38,441 nucleotides of DNA from Winogradskyella immobilis (GCF_021887715.1 NZ_JAIQXX010000023.1:1-38441); one strand, 5' to 3'; shown: positions 8,557 to 16,233, counted from the first letter of the stretch. Translations and numbers: made by a program. The notes: generated by a model from the sequence alone, not told the origin.

Positions 8557-9036
8557 ATGGGAATTAAAAGTTTTCAAGGATCGCGCAAACATCAAACTAC
8601 TGAGATTAATTCGTCTCTTAAAGTTAAAGATTATATGACTACAAGTTTAGTTACTTTTAAACCCGAGCAGTCTGTACAAGATGTTGTTGAAGCTATTATT
8701 AAATTTAAAATCTCTGGTGGACCAGTTGTTAATGATAAATGTGAATTGGTTGGAATGATATCAGAGGGAGATTGCCTAAAACAGCTGAGTGAAAGCAGGT
8801 ATTACAATATGCCTTTAGATCAGGACAATGTTGAAAAACGAATGGCAAAAGATGTAGAAACCATAGATGGAAATATGGATGTATTTGATGCCGCTAATAA
8901 ATTTTTAAAATCTAAACGACGCCGTTTTCCTATAGTAGAAAACGGAAAACTGGTAGGGCAAATTAGCCAAAAAGACATACTAAAAGCGGCATTACAACTT
9001 AAATGTGAAAACTGGAATAGTAAAACTAATGGTTAA
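8557..9036 (+). CDS. CBS domain pair protein
   Basis: A 159-residue cytosolic protein consisting almost wholly of two CBS motifs. The first is at about residues 20-80 (VKDYMTTSLVTFKPEQSVQDVVEAI, GGPVVNDKCELVGMISEGDCL) and the second at about 90-150 (MAKDVETIDGNMDVFDAANKFL, RRFPIVENGKLVGQISQKDIL). CBS pairs bind adenine nucleotides such as AMP, ATP or SAM and sense energy or ligand status. No enzymatic or transport domain is attached, so the regulated partner cannot be named. Its stop codon overlaps the stop of the convergent zinc-ribbon gene within a TTAA. Confidence 0.92.
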   Translation: MGIKSFQGSRKHQTTEINSSLKVKDYMTTSLVTFKPEQSVQDVVEAIIKFKISGGPVVNDKCELVGMISEGDCLKQLSESRYYNMPLDQDNVEKRMAKDVETIDGNMDVFDAANKFLKSKRRRFPIVENGKLVGQISQKDILKAALQLKCENWNSKTNG

Positions 9037-9383
9037 TCATTGCGTTTTACTAAAGCATAATAGTCGCCATCTAAGGGTAAATAACCTTGGTCATAAATAA
9101 AATAGTATATAGTACCTGCTTTAGTTGTATAAATGCTAGTAAAATAGTTAAAATCAAAACCTTTTTCTATAAGTTTTGCTCTCGACGTTTTTGTTTTTTT
9201 ATCTGGGTTAAGTGTTTCTAATATTCTATAATTTTTCCGCAATCTATTATTGGTATTTCTGATAAGGTTTTTAGAATCTTTATTAATACGATTATTGAAA
9301 GTATTTCTACAGCCATCACTGCAAAACTTTTTATCAATTCTACCTATAATTTTATTACCACATTCAGGACATTGTTTTTGCAT
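9033..9383 (-). CDS. Zinc-ribbon protein (DUF2116-like)
   Basis: A 116-residue protein. The N-terminus holds a four-cysteine zinc ribbon: CPEC at 5-8, then FCSDGC with Cys21 and Cys25, the pattern of DUF2116-type domains. The middle is Lys/Arg/Asn-rich and helical (NRINKDSKNLIRNTNNRLRKNYRIL), followed by a C-terminal part rich in aromatics (YYFIYDQGYLPLDGDYYALV). The basic middle would suit nucleic-acid contact, but this is inference. The start overlaps the end of the upstream GNAT gene by 20 nt, suggesting coupled translation. The stop overlaps that of the convergent CBS gene. Confidence 0.85.
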   Translation of the reverse strand: MQKQCPECGNKIIGRIDKKFCSDGCRNTFNNRINKDSKNLIRNTNNRLRKNYRILETLNPDKKTKTSRAKLIEKGFDFNYFTSIYTTKAGTIYYFIYDQGYLPLDGDYYALVKRND

Positions 9384-9918
9384 AATCTTCTTTTTTTAGT
9401 TCGTACCATTTTGCATCAATACCGTCAATTTTAAAATCATTGATAAATTTTAATCCTATTCTCCGAAGAATCTTGTTCGAAGCAATATTGGTTGTTTCTG
9501 CAATTCCAAAGAGTATATCTTTTTTCATGGTATTAAAAAAATAATCTAGAGCTACTATTGACGATTCTGTAGCATACCCTTTTCCCCAATATCTAGGGAT
9601 AAACCGATAACCAATATCATAGAAATTAGTTCTGTTGTTATAGGTTAAATCTGAGTTTAAACGCAAACCAGACCAACCAACAAACTCTCCTGATGATTTT
9701 TCTATTGTAGCCCAACGTGCAATACCACGTTCTTTGTGTTGTCTTATGTTAGATCTTATATTTTTCTCGGCTTCTTTTAGAGTTGTAATAGGATTATTAC
9801 CTAGGTATTTATGAACGATGGGATTTGAGTCTAGCTCAAACATGCCATTGACATCGCTATGAGTTAAGTGTCTTAAAATTAGACGCTTGGTTTCTATTTT
9901 GAAAGCTGACATTTTCAA
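9364..9918 (-). CDS. GNAT N-acetyltransferase, RimJ/RimL type
   Basis: A 184-residue protein with the RimJ/RimL layout: IETKRLILRHLTHSDVNGMFEL at the N-terminus, GWSGLRLN and YDIGYRFIPRYWGKGYATES in the centre (the Q/RxxGxG/A acetyl-CoA loop, here RYWGKGYA), and ASNKILRRIGLKF near the C-terminus. Such enzymes transfer acetyl from acetyl-CoA to protein N-termini or small amines; the substrate here is unknown. An internal ATG two codons in (9912) is an alternative start. Upstream is a run of three TACAAA motifs spaced exactly 10 bp apart, and an exact TATATTTG overlaps the annotated start (9916-9923), which leaves the true 5' end uncertain. Confidence 0.9.
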   Translation of the reverse strand: MKMSAFKIETKRLILRHLTHSDVNGMFELDSNPIVHKYLGNNPITTLKEAEKNIRSNIRQHKERGIARWATIEKSSGEFVGWSGLRLNSDLTYNNRTNFYDIGYRFIPRYWGKGYATESSIVALDYFFNTMKKDILFGIAETTNIASNKILRRIGLKFINDFKIDGIDAKWYELKKEDYAKTMS

Positions 9919-9941
9919 ATATAAGCATAAATGTATCCATT

Positions 9942-9967
9942 TACAAACGACTACAAATATTTACAAA
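9942..9967. repeat. Three TACAAA repeats at exact 10-bp spacing
   Basis: TACAAA begins at 9942, 9952 and 9962, about one helical turn apart, with the outer copies extended to TTACAAACGA. The array lies between the divergent GNAT and ssb genes, 24 bp upstream of the former and about 45-70 bp upstream of the ssb -7 element. It could be a regulator-binding array on one DNA face; chance in AT-rich DNA is possible. Confidence 0.5.
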
Positions 9968-10011
9968 CGAATTTAAATAGGTAACTACCGACTAAAATTT
10001 GCTAAGTACTA

Positions 10012-10019
10012 CATCTTTG
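10012..10019 (+). promoter_or_regulatory. Candidate -7 element of ssb
   Basis: CATCTTTG followed by CAC, one mismatch to TAnnTTTG. The same CATCTTTGCAC string occurs in the promoter region of the cupredoxin-like gene (12453-12463, minus strand). It lies about 60 nt before the ssb ATG. Confidence 0.45.
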
Positions 10020-10079
10020 CACTATCGAAACATAAGAACTCGATTAGTATTAACTGTTTAACATTAAAAATTTAAAATT

Positions 10080-10412
10080 ATGACAACGCTAAGAAACAAA
10101 GTACAGTTGATTGGAAACCTAGGAAACGACCCTGAAATTGTAAACCTAGAGACAGGAAAAACACTTGCAAAATTTTCAATCGCAACTAACGAAAGTTACA
10201 AGAATACAAAAGGTGAAAAAATCACAGATACTCAATGGCATAATATTGTAGCTTGGGGAAAAACAGCCGAGATTGTAGAAAAGTATATAACTAAAGGAAA
10301 AGAAGTTGCTATTACAGGAAAATTAACAAACCGAGCATGGGAAGATAAAGAAGGAAACAAACGTTACATTACTGAAATTGTTTGTAGCGAACTATTAATG
10401 TTGGGAAAATAA
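10080..10412 (+). CDS. ssb: Short single-stranded DNA-binding protein
   Basis: A 110-residue protein that is essentially one OB fold. Typical SSB segments are LRNKVQLIGNLGNDPEI, FSIATNESYKN, DTQWHNIVAWGKTAEIVEKYITKGKEVAITGKL and RYITEIVCSELLML. It binds single-stranded DNA in replication, repair and recombination. It stops right after the OB fold (ELLMLGK), so it lacks the linker and acidic C-terminal tip (DDxPF type) that normally recruits partners. It may therefore be an accessory paralogue rather than the main SSB. It is a single gene with its own promoter region and a shared bidirectional terminator downstream. Confidence 0.93.
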   Translation: MTTLRNKVQLIGNLGNDPEIVNLETGKTLAKFSIATNESYKNTKGEKITDTQWHNIVAWGKTAEIVEKYITKGKEVAITGKLTNRAWEDKEGNKRYITEIVCSELLMLGK

Positions 10413-10432
10413 AACGATTATTTTATTTTGAT

Positions 10433-10470
10433 ATAAAAAAGGGCATCAAAATTTTGATGCCCTTTTTTAT
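10433..10470. terminator. Bidirectional intrinsic terminator
   Basis: A perfect 19-bp inverted repeat with GGGCATCAAAA/TTTTGATGCCC at its centre and A6/T6 flanks. It serves both ssb (plus) and the convergent metalloprotease gene (minus). Confidence 0.92.
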
Positions 10471-10492
10471 GTTTTTATACCTTTTATAGATA

Positions 10493-11830
10493 TTAACGCT
10501 TTATAATCTTATCCGTAAATGAAGCGCCAGAATCTAAGCTCTCAACAGTAATAAAATATAAAGAAGCTTTTAAACTGTTTAGATTAGGTAATGTTATTTC
10601 ACCATTACTAGCACTCATATCTTGGTTAATAATAACACGTCCATTTAAATCTGTGATAGATATATTAAAATTGTCATTCCTTAAGTTACTAGGTAAATTA
10701 ATAGTTAATCTTTCAGTAAATGGGTTAGGGCTAATTGCAATATCTTCTATAACTATTTCAGAGCTACTTAGTGTAAAATTGCATAAGGTCCAACCCATAT
10801 CTTCCATAAAACCAAGAGTTACAGTGCCTGGATCATGAATAGCTTCTCCATTAGAGACAAAAGGAGTCATCAATGAATTTAAATTACCTGGTGGATATAT
10901 ATCTTCATCCCAATGGCTATAACTTGAACCTGACCTGAAAGGGTCTGGGGCATATATTGAAGGCAGTATCCCGTTATTCTGAAATGTAGTTATTGGTCCG
11001 TTAGAAAATAAATCATTACTAGTAAATTCTCTAAGTAAATCTGCAGATGGATCTCCGAAATCTAAAATAGATGTGCCAGATCCGTTTTCTATAAATTCAT
11101 CCCAAACACTAGGGAATCCCCCTGGGTTTATAAATCCTAGAGTAGGTGTTTGCGGATCGCCCATTGCATCTGTATCATTAACATTACCGAGGCCTAAGAT
11201 ACCTAATCCATGACCTAACTCATGTAGTACTACCGTAACAAAGTCTATTTGATTTGAGGGAGTATTTTCATCAGTGCCAAAATAAAAATTAGCAGTACTA
11301 CTAAATGTAGCAATAATATCATTTGAAGGATTTTCATCATCATTAGGATCGTTAGGATCATTGGTGTCAGTTGTTTCAATTCCTAAAATCTGCTCTGCTA
11401 GAGCTCTTGCAAAAAAAGTGGCTGTTACACCTCCATCAAAAGTTAAGCCTACAAGTCCATTTGGTCCTGCTCCACCTAGAACACCTGGATCTAATGGTCC
11501 AAAATTGGCATCTACTCTAATAGGGACAGGAGAATCTAATTGATTTGACCATATATCTGCTGCAAATTGAAACGCAGCTTTAGCGGCAGGATTAGCATCA
11601 AAACCAGCATCAAAATCTATAATGAAATTTGAGCATGGAGTTAATCTATTCTCCATTCGATTTTTTACAAATTCAGATCTAGCAATACTAATTTTATTAC
11701 TTTCTTTTGTTGGGTAATACTTGCATACATCCCAATCAATATTTTTTTGTTCTATATCTATTTGCGAGAAGGAAGATGAGGTAATAATTAATATTAGAAT
11801 ACAAATAAAGAATTTAATGGTTTTTTTCAT
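10493..11830 (-). CDS. Secreted zinc metalloprotease-like protein with T9SS sorting tail
   Basis: About 445 residues from the ATG at 11830. The signal peptide is MKKTIKFFICILILIITSSS, cut near SFSQ. The central domain (about 60-360) contains HELGHGLGILG with His203, Glu204 and His207, a zinc-protease HExxH. The third ligand of the metzincin pattern HExxHxxGxxH is replaced by Gly, so the third zinc ligand must lie elsewhere. An Asp/Asn-rich insertion made of NDP units (from 9-bp repeats near 11342-11368) precedes the active site. The last 85 residues form a type A T9SS sorting domain (ISPNPFTERLTINLP, ITDLNGRVI, LYFITV, ending KIIKR). An in-frame ATG at 11848 is the alternative start; the -7 element at 11861-11868 fits the shorter form better. 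Confidence 0.85.
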   Translation of the reverse strand: MKKTIKFFICILILIITSSSFSQIDIEQKNIDWDVCKYYPTKESNKISIARSEFVKNRMENRLTPCSNFIIDFDAGFDANPAAKAAFQFAADIWSNQLDSPVPIRVDANFGPLDPGVLGGAGPNGLVGLTFDGGVTATFFARALAEQILGIETTDTNDPNDPNDDENPSNDIIATFSSTANFYFGTDENTPSNQIDFVTVVLHELGHGLGILGLGNVNDTDAMGDPQTPTLGFINPGGFPSVWDEFIENGSGTSILDFGDPSADLLREFTSNDLFSNGPITTFQNNGILPSIYAPDPFRSGSSYSHWDEDIYPPGNLNSLMTPFVSNGEAIHDPGTVTLGFMEDMGWTLCNFTLSSSEIVIEDIAISPNPFTERLTINLPSNLRNDNFNISITDLNGRVIINQDMSASNGEITLPNLNSLKASLYFITVESLDSGASFTDKIIKR

Positions 11831-11842
11831 AATCCAATTTTT

Positions 11843-11868
11843 ACTCATAACAATGAGTCACAAAAATA
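11843..11868 (-). promoter_or_regulatory. Promoter -7 element and inverted repeat of the metalloprotease gene
   Basis: The reverse strand reads TATTTTTG at 11861-11868 (exact TAnnTTTG). Just downstream, ACTCAT-AACA-ATGAGT (11843-11858) is a perfect 6-bp inverted repeat near the predicted transcript start; it could be an operator or a 5' mRNA hairpin. No strong -33 element was seen. Confidence 0.45.
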
Positions 11869-11930
11869 TAAAAACACAGGCTAAGTTTTGTGTAATATTG
11901 TAAAAAAGAACTTAAAAGGTTGTATAATAA

Positions 11931-11962
11931 TAAAAAAAGGATGTAATTAATATTACATCCTT
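11931..11962 (-). terminator. Intrinsic terminator of the cupredoxin-like gene
   Basis: An 11-bp perfect stem AAGGATGTAAT/ATTACATCCTT with a 4-nt loop, followed on the minus strand by a run of seven T. It lies 28 nt past the stop codon. Confidence 0.85.
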
Positions 11963-11989
11963 AAATCACTAAAAAATGTTTTGTAAAGT

Positions 11990-12391
11990 TTACTCCACAA
12001 TAAGTGTATACTTAGGAGTTGGGTTTAAAGGGCAAAAGTAAATATACTCTCCTTTTGCTAATGTCGTTACATTTGTTTTTCCTTTAGTATTATTTTCAAC
12101 TTGCTTTGTTACATAAGCAGTTTTAATGTGTGCATCAGGGTTAGATTTAGGTGCTAATACAAAACCAACATTATGACCAACATTATTATTAGAAATTTCA
12201 AAAATGTAAGAACCTTCTTTTAATGTTATAGATTGTTGTGTAAATACACCTTCAGTTTGTTCTAAAGACACAATACTAGTTTTAGTGTCTTTCATCATCT
12301 TATCTTTTTTCATAGCATCTTGTGCGTTTCCTGTTCCTGAAAATGCTAAAGCGATAACTAAAACTGTAATAATTTTTTTCATGATATTCAT
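11990..12391 (-). CDS. Cupredoxin-like secreted protein with incomplete copper site
   Basis: A 133-residue protein with a signal peptide (MKKIITVLVIALAFSGTGNAQ). The mature part has a Lys/Met/Asp-rich stretch (DAMKKDKMMKDTK) and then a small beta-sandwich resembling plastocyanin-type cupredoxins: ITLKEGSYIFEISNNNVGHNVGFVL and GEYIYFCPLNPTPKYTLIVE. His73 and Cys120 align with two type I copper ligands. The second His (Cys+3) is Asn123 and the usual Met position is occupied by a non-ligand, so blue-copper binding as in plastocyanin is unlikely without other residues; the Met/Asp-rich N-terminus might contribute. The ATG at 12382 is an equally good start. It is a single gene downstream of an AraC regulator, with a long leader and its own terminator. 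Confidence 0.75.
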   Translation of the reverse strand: MNIMKKIITVLVIALAFSGTGNAQDAMKKDKMMKDTKTSIVSLEQTEGVFTQQSITLKEGSYIFEISNNNVGHNVGFVLAPKSNPDAHIKTAYVTKQVENNTKGKTNVTTLAKGEYIYFCPLNPTPKYTLIVE

Positions 12392-12689
12392 ATGTTATAA
12401 TTTATTTTTTGCACATTATTGTGACTTGGTTATTGATTAAATCAATTTGTGAGTGCAAAGATGCGATACTATCAGCTTTTTTATAATGATTGTTTTTCCC
12501 TTTTAATTGTCAATTTTGCCCGATTAATTATTTTTTAATTGATAAGAAAATTGACATTTACAAGAAGCGCATTAAAGATAATTATTTTTTGTGTTTATGT
12601 CTGATAATAATAAAATTAGATTTATTAGAGTTTAATCTGTGATGCAAGAAGTAAATGAATAGGCTATTAAAGCATATTATTAACAATCA
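12392..12689. promoter_or_regulatory. 298-bp regulatory intergenic region
   Basis: No ORF was seen. On the minus strand a -7 element CATCTTTG lies at 12456-12463, about 65 nt before the cupredoxin ATG. The 15-nt palindrome ATTGATTAAATCAAT (12432-12446) sits at the predicted transcript start and resembles an FNR box (TTGAT-N4-ATCAA) with a 3-nt spacer. Farther upstream, perfect 10-bp inverted arms TGTCAATTTT (12509-12518) and AAAATTGACA (12547-12556) flank 28 nt. These are plausible operators for the neighbouring AraC regulator or an FNR/CRP-type protein. Confidence 0.45.
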
Positions 12690-13550
12690 TTAATTTGCCA
12701 ATTTTTCCCTCATTATACTTTTTAGTTGCTTTTTGAAGTTTGAAGGAGAAAATGAAGTCTGCTTTTTAAATAAACGACTTAAATGAGAGGCATCATCAAA
12801 ACCAACCTCATAAGCAATTTCTTTTGCGGTCTTATCTGTATAGATTAATAGTCGTTTTGCTTCTAGTATAATGCGTTCGTGAATAATTTGAAGCGGGCTT
12901 GTATTTAATTTTGAAAATGTATTAGATAATGTTTTAGGTGACTTAAAGAGTTTATCTGCATAAAAAGAAACACTATGTTCTTTTTTAAAATGTGTTTCTA
13001 CTAAAAAATTAAATTCGCGTAATAAATCTATTTTAGAGCTTTTAGCAGTTTCGACAAGCCCAGCTTTAGCCTTTAATAATCGTGTGCTCTTAATAATAAA
13101 ACGTGCCATTAACATTCTAAGCATTTCTGCTTGAATGGTATCTTTTGTTTCTAACTCATCAAGAAATACTTCGTGTAAAATTTTAAATTTACGCCGTTCA
13201 GATGTGTTTAAAGGGATAATAGGAATATTAGAATTTCCGAAAAATAAAATTCCCGCGCAACTTACTTCGTGGTCATGATCTTTAATGCAATAGAACTCCC
13301 TGTTAAATTGATAAATAATAACATCTTTCCCTTCTATATATTGTATATATTGAAGAGGAGTTAAAGCCAGAATATTATTTGGTTTAATAGTTAAAGGAAT
13401 ACTATCTACAATAATTTTAATAGGGTGAGAATTTGCCCATATAAAAGTATATAAATCGGTTTGTTTAGCAATTTTATACTTTAATAACAGTTGCTCATTT
13501 TCGATATTAAAAATAGCATTTGTTGTAAATTCTTTAAAATTATGTCTCAT
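12690..13550 (-). CDS. AraC family transcriptional regulator
   Basis: A 286-residue regulator. Residues 1-150 form a cupin-like sensory domain (KIIVDSIPLTIKPNNILALTP, YQFNREFYCIKDHDHEVSC). Residues about 180-280 are the two-helix-turn-helix AraC domain, with ADKLFKSPKTLSNTFSKL as the first HTH and AKEIAYEVGFDDASHLSRLF as the second, followed by SPSNFKKQ. AraC proteins of this layout activate genes in response to small molecules bound by the cupin. Ligand and targets are unknown; the cupredoxin-like gene downstream, preceded by long inverted repeats, is a candidate. A short inverted repeat ACGATA-N7-TATCGT lies upstream at 13626-13644. Confidence 0.92.
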   Translation of the reverse strand: MRHNFKEFTTNAIFNIENEQLLLKYKIAKQTDLYTFIWANSHPIKIIVDSIPLTIKPNNILALTPLQYIQYIEGKDVIIYQFNREFYCIKDHDHEVSCAGILFFGNSNIPIIPLNTSERRKFKILHEVFLDELETKDTIQAEMLRMLMARFIIKSTRLLKAKAGLVETAKSSKIDLLREFNFLVETHFKKEHSVSFYADKLFKSPKTLSNTFSKLNTSPLQIIHERIILEAKRLLIYTDKTAKEIAYEVGFDDASHLSRLFKKQTSFSPSNFKKQLKSIMREKLAN

Positions 13551-13725
13551 AATAAATAAGTCTATAATTTTGAGTGTAAATTACAAGTTATATAAGAATA
13601 AGATTATATAGAATATTATAGCTTTACGATATTGACTTTATCGTTTTAAATAACTAAAATTTTCTGGAAAATATTAGCATGCTCTTTATTTGCCAATATT
13701 AATGTGTGTTTTAGTTCTACTTAAA

Positions 13726-16125
13726 CTAATCTCCAGTATTAGGGTTTATTGTCTTGATTTCAGATATTAAATCATTATCATTTACAACACCTTCAATATA
13801 AAGGTTGACAGTATTGGCCTTTGTGTCTAAAATTTTAAAACTAACAATACCATTAGGATCTGTTTTTAAATTAGGATACCACCCAATAGTGCCATATGCT
13901 TTAAAGAATTTAGTGTCATAAAACTGATATGTTGGGGTATAAAATGTTTTTGGGCTATTAAAGGTTAAAGGAAAATCAAATACAGAAGTTGTTTTTTCAG
14001 CTCCGTCATTCCTGTAATAAAAACTAGTGCCAGTATATATTTTAATAAAACCTGCAAATCCTCTAAATCCATATCTGCTACTGCTAAGGCGGCTAGATTC
14101 TATAAATTCTATGGTTTCAACAGGGATATCTCTTAAAATGTTTGGGTCTGTTATTAGAGCGTCGTCTAAAAACAGTACTGGTACAGAAGGCCCACGTTGA
14201 ACTCTAGGATTAATGATTGTAAATTGGGCATTTACAAAATCATATTGCGCAAAAAACCCTAATTCATTTATAATCTGTGCTAAGGTTGTACCTCTTATTT
14301 TTTCTGAATCTGTAATCTCCCTAACAGATTCTCCATTAGCTTTACGAGTTAAAGCTTCTAAACGCTCTTGTTTTCTGTTTACTGCAACTACGACTTCATC
14401 TAATTTTTCGATTCTCTTGTCCCAAGAATCTTCTGCTGTTGGTGTTTTAATATCTTCAGAAAATTCAGCGCCTGAAGAATTTAAATAATCATAAGATGAT
14501 TGAAACGTAGGAAAAACCGAAGGATAGAATTGTGGATAAACCCCAGGTTTACCTTGCTTACTATTCGCTTTTATTTGCCCAACTCTAAATTTTTCACCTT
14601 CTGTAGGAATAACTCTTTTTTGTGTAAATACATTTTCATTGCCTTTAAGCTCAAAGACTTGAGTAGAATTGTTCTTTAGAGGATATACTAAATAAGTACC
14701 TTGTGTTTTTTTGTTATTAACTGTAGTAACGACATCGATGCCACGTTCAAACGGGAAGTTAAAATTATCTTCAAAATTAAAAATAGTAGTCCAATCATAA
14801 CTACTCCAGCCTTGTGTAATTAATAATAGATCTAATTCATATTGTGTTTTACGATTGGTATTTTTAAAATAATAGCCGGCATTTTCAATGGCACCTCTAA
14901 CATAAGGTTGTAAGTATAATTGAGAACTAATATTATGTTGATGGGTATAACTATTGGTTTCAGATGGTAATACTGAGACACTTATATTTTGGAATGTTTC
15001 AGGAGTAGTATTGTTAAGTTTTAACGTTACTAATAATGAGTCATTTTCTTTAGTCGTAGAGACATAATCTAATTTAAGGTTTTCTTCAGTACTAGTAGGA
15101 CTAAAAAATAAGCGTTCTAAAATCGGCTGATTATTTTCATCAAAAACGGTAAATATATTAATGCCATTAAAGAGTTCCGTTTTTGGAAGAATCATTCTTT
15201 CTTCTGTAGTATTAAATTTTAAAGGAATCAGTTTTAATTCATCTCCATTATGCAGTGCTACATTAAAACTTTTATTTTTAATATTATTTAAAGAATTTTC
15301 ATTGGTTTTGAAGGATAGCACTAAATTTTCTCTAATATTAGTAAGCGCCATTACAAAGCCAGAAGACTTAATATCTTTAATTTCTTTTTTAGTATCTATT
15401 TGGTTATGCGTTATTACTGTATAATAGCGTTTACCAGATTCTGGTGTAAAAAGCACTTTAGCAATACCAAAATTATTTAAAGTGAACTCGGTTATAACAG
15501 TATCATTTTCATCTATTATTTTGCCTTTAGCTTTAGGTAGGCCATAACCAGATTTGTTTTTCACAATAATTCCAGCAGAATTTAAAGTGCCATAAAGTAG
15601 ATGTCCGCCTTCACCTAAAAGTTGAACATCCATAGTGTTATCCTTTGAGATTTTAATTTCATTTTCATTGTCAGCATCTAACACGCTAAAAGTTTGTTGA
15701 AAATGATTTTGTTCTTTAAAATTAAACATCCAATTGGTATAGGCTTTAAAAGTGTATGTGCCATCAGTAAAAGCTTCATCTATATTAAAGACGTTAGAAA
15801 CAATGCCATCTTTAACAAAAACCATTTGTTTTTTAATTATTTTACCGTCTTTATCTGAAATAGTACAGTAAAGATTAGTAGTCATTTCTGAGCGTTCTTT
15901 AGTGAACTTATCAAATACATAAGCGGTAAAACCTAACATTTCTCCTTCTATATAAATAGATTTATTGAGATGTGCATAAACCACCTCTCTTGGCGCGGCG
16001 GCATATTCTTCTAAATGATCGACTATTGTAGATTCTTCTTGAGCAAATAAAGAAATATTGAAAAATAATGATACAATAACAAAACAAAAAAATGTCTTAG
16101 ACAAAGGTTTTAGAAAACGGTACAT
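13726..16125 (-). CDS. Large secreted MG2-like protein with TonB-plug-like domain
   Basis: About 799 residues from the ATG at 16125; a longer reading from TTG at 16161 overlaps a promoter-like element and is rejected. The signal peptide is hydrophobic (TFFCFVIVSLFFNISLFAQ). The N-terminal part (about 35-140) resembles macroglobulin MG2 domains (VYAHLNKSIYIEGEMLGFTAYVF, GTYTFKAYTNWMF). The middle contains more beta-sandwich-like segments. The segment at about 610-700 (LDEVVVAVNRKQ, LAQIINELG, VPVLFLDDALI, VETIEFIESSRLSSSRYGFRGFAGFIKIYT) resembles a TonB-dependent receptor plug, but no 22-strand barrel follows; the protein ends with a short beta domain. Such MG2/plug hybrids are common and uncharacterised in Bacteroidota. 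It probably sits in the periplasm or at the outer membrane. Confidence 0.75.
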   Translation of the reverse strand: MYRFLKPLSKTFFCFVIVSLFFNISLFAQEESTIVDHLEEYAAAPREVVYAHLNKSIYIEGEMLGFTAYVFDKFTKERSEMTTNLYCTISDKDGKIIKKQMVFVKDGIVSNVFNIDEAFTDGTYTFKAYTNWMFNFKEQNHFQQTFSVLDADNENEIKISKDNTMDVQLLGEGGHLLYGTLNSAGIIVKNKSGYGLPKAKGKIIDENDTVITEFTLNNFGIAKVLFTPESGKRYYTVITHNQIDTKKEIKDIKSSGFVMALTNIRENLVLSFKTNENSLNNIKNKSFNVALHNGDELKLIPLKFNTTEERMILPKTELFNGINIFTVFDENNQPILERLFFSPTSTEENLKLDYVSTTKENDSLLVTLKLNNTTPETFQNISVSVLPSETNSYTHQHNISSQLYLQPYVRGAIENAGYYFKNTNRKTQYELDLLLITQGWSSYDWTTIFNFEDNFNFPFERGIDVVTTVNNKKTQGTYLVYPLKNNSTQVFELKGNENVFTQKRVIPTEGEKFRVGQIKANSKQGKPGVYPQFYPSVFPTFQSSYDYLNSSGAEFSEDIKTPTAEDSWDKRIEKLDEVVVAVNRKQERLEALTRKANGESVREITDSEKIRGTTLAQIINELGFFAQYDFVNAQFTIINPRVQRGPSVPVLFLDDALITDPNILRDIPVETIEFIESSRLSSSRYGFRGFAGFIKIYTGTSFYYRNDGAEKTTSVFDFPLTFNSPKTFYTPTYQFYDTKFFKAYGTIGWYPNLKTDPNGIVSFKILDTKANTVNLYIEGVVNDNDLISEIKTINPNTGD

Positions 16126-16158
16126 AACGGATAGTTTTATATTTAGTAAGAAAAATAG

Positions 16159-16166
16159 CAAAAATT
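16159..16166 (-). promoter_or_regulatory. Candidate -7 element of the MG2/plug gene
   Basis: The reverse strand reads AATTTTTG, one mismatch to TAnnTTTG, 33 nt before the ATG at 16125. Its TTG coincides with the apparent upstream start codon, which argues against that longer start. Confidence 0.35.
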
Positions 16167-16233
16167 ATACCATAAGTGCTAAACTTTAACGTTGTTTTAT
16201 GGTTATATAGTGTTCAATTTATAAAATGAAGAA

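Noticed and set aside
9916..9923. Exact TATATTTG on the minus strand overlapping the GNAT start codon
   Set aside because: Transcription from it would begin inside the coding region; it would need a leaderless or shorter start, for which there is no other support.
14007..14017. CGTCATTCCTG, resembling the start of a dispersed bacterial repeat, inside the MG2/plug gene
   Set aside because: Only 11 nt match from memory, no dyad partner follows, and the encoded residues fit the local reading frame.
16159..16161. Upstream TTG start for the MG2/plug gene
   Set aside because: The TTG is part of a candidate -7 element and precedes a normal signal peptide starting at 16125.
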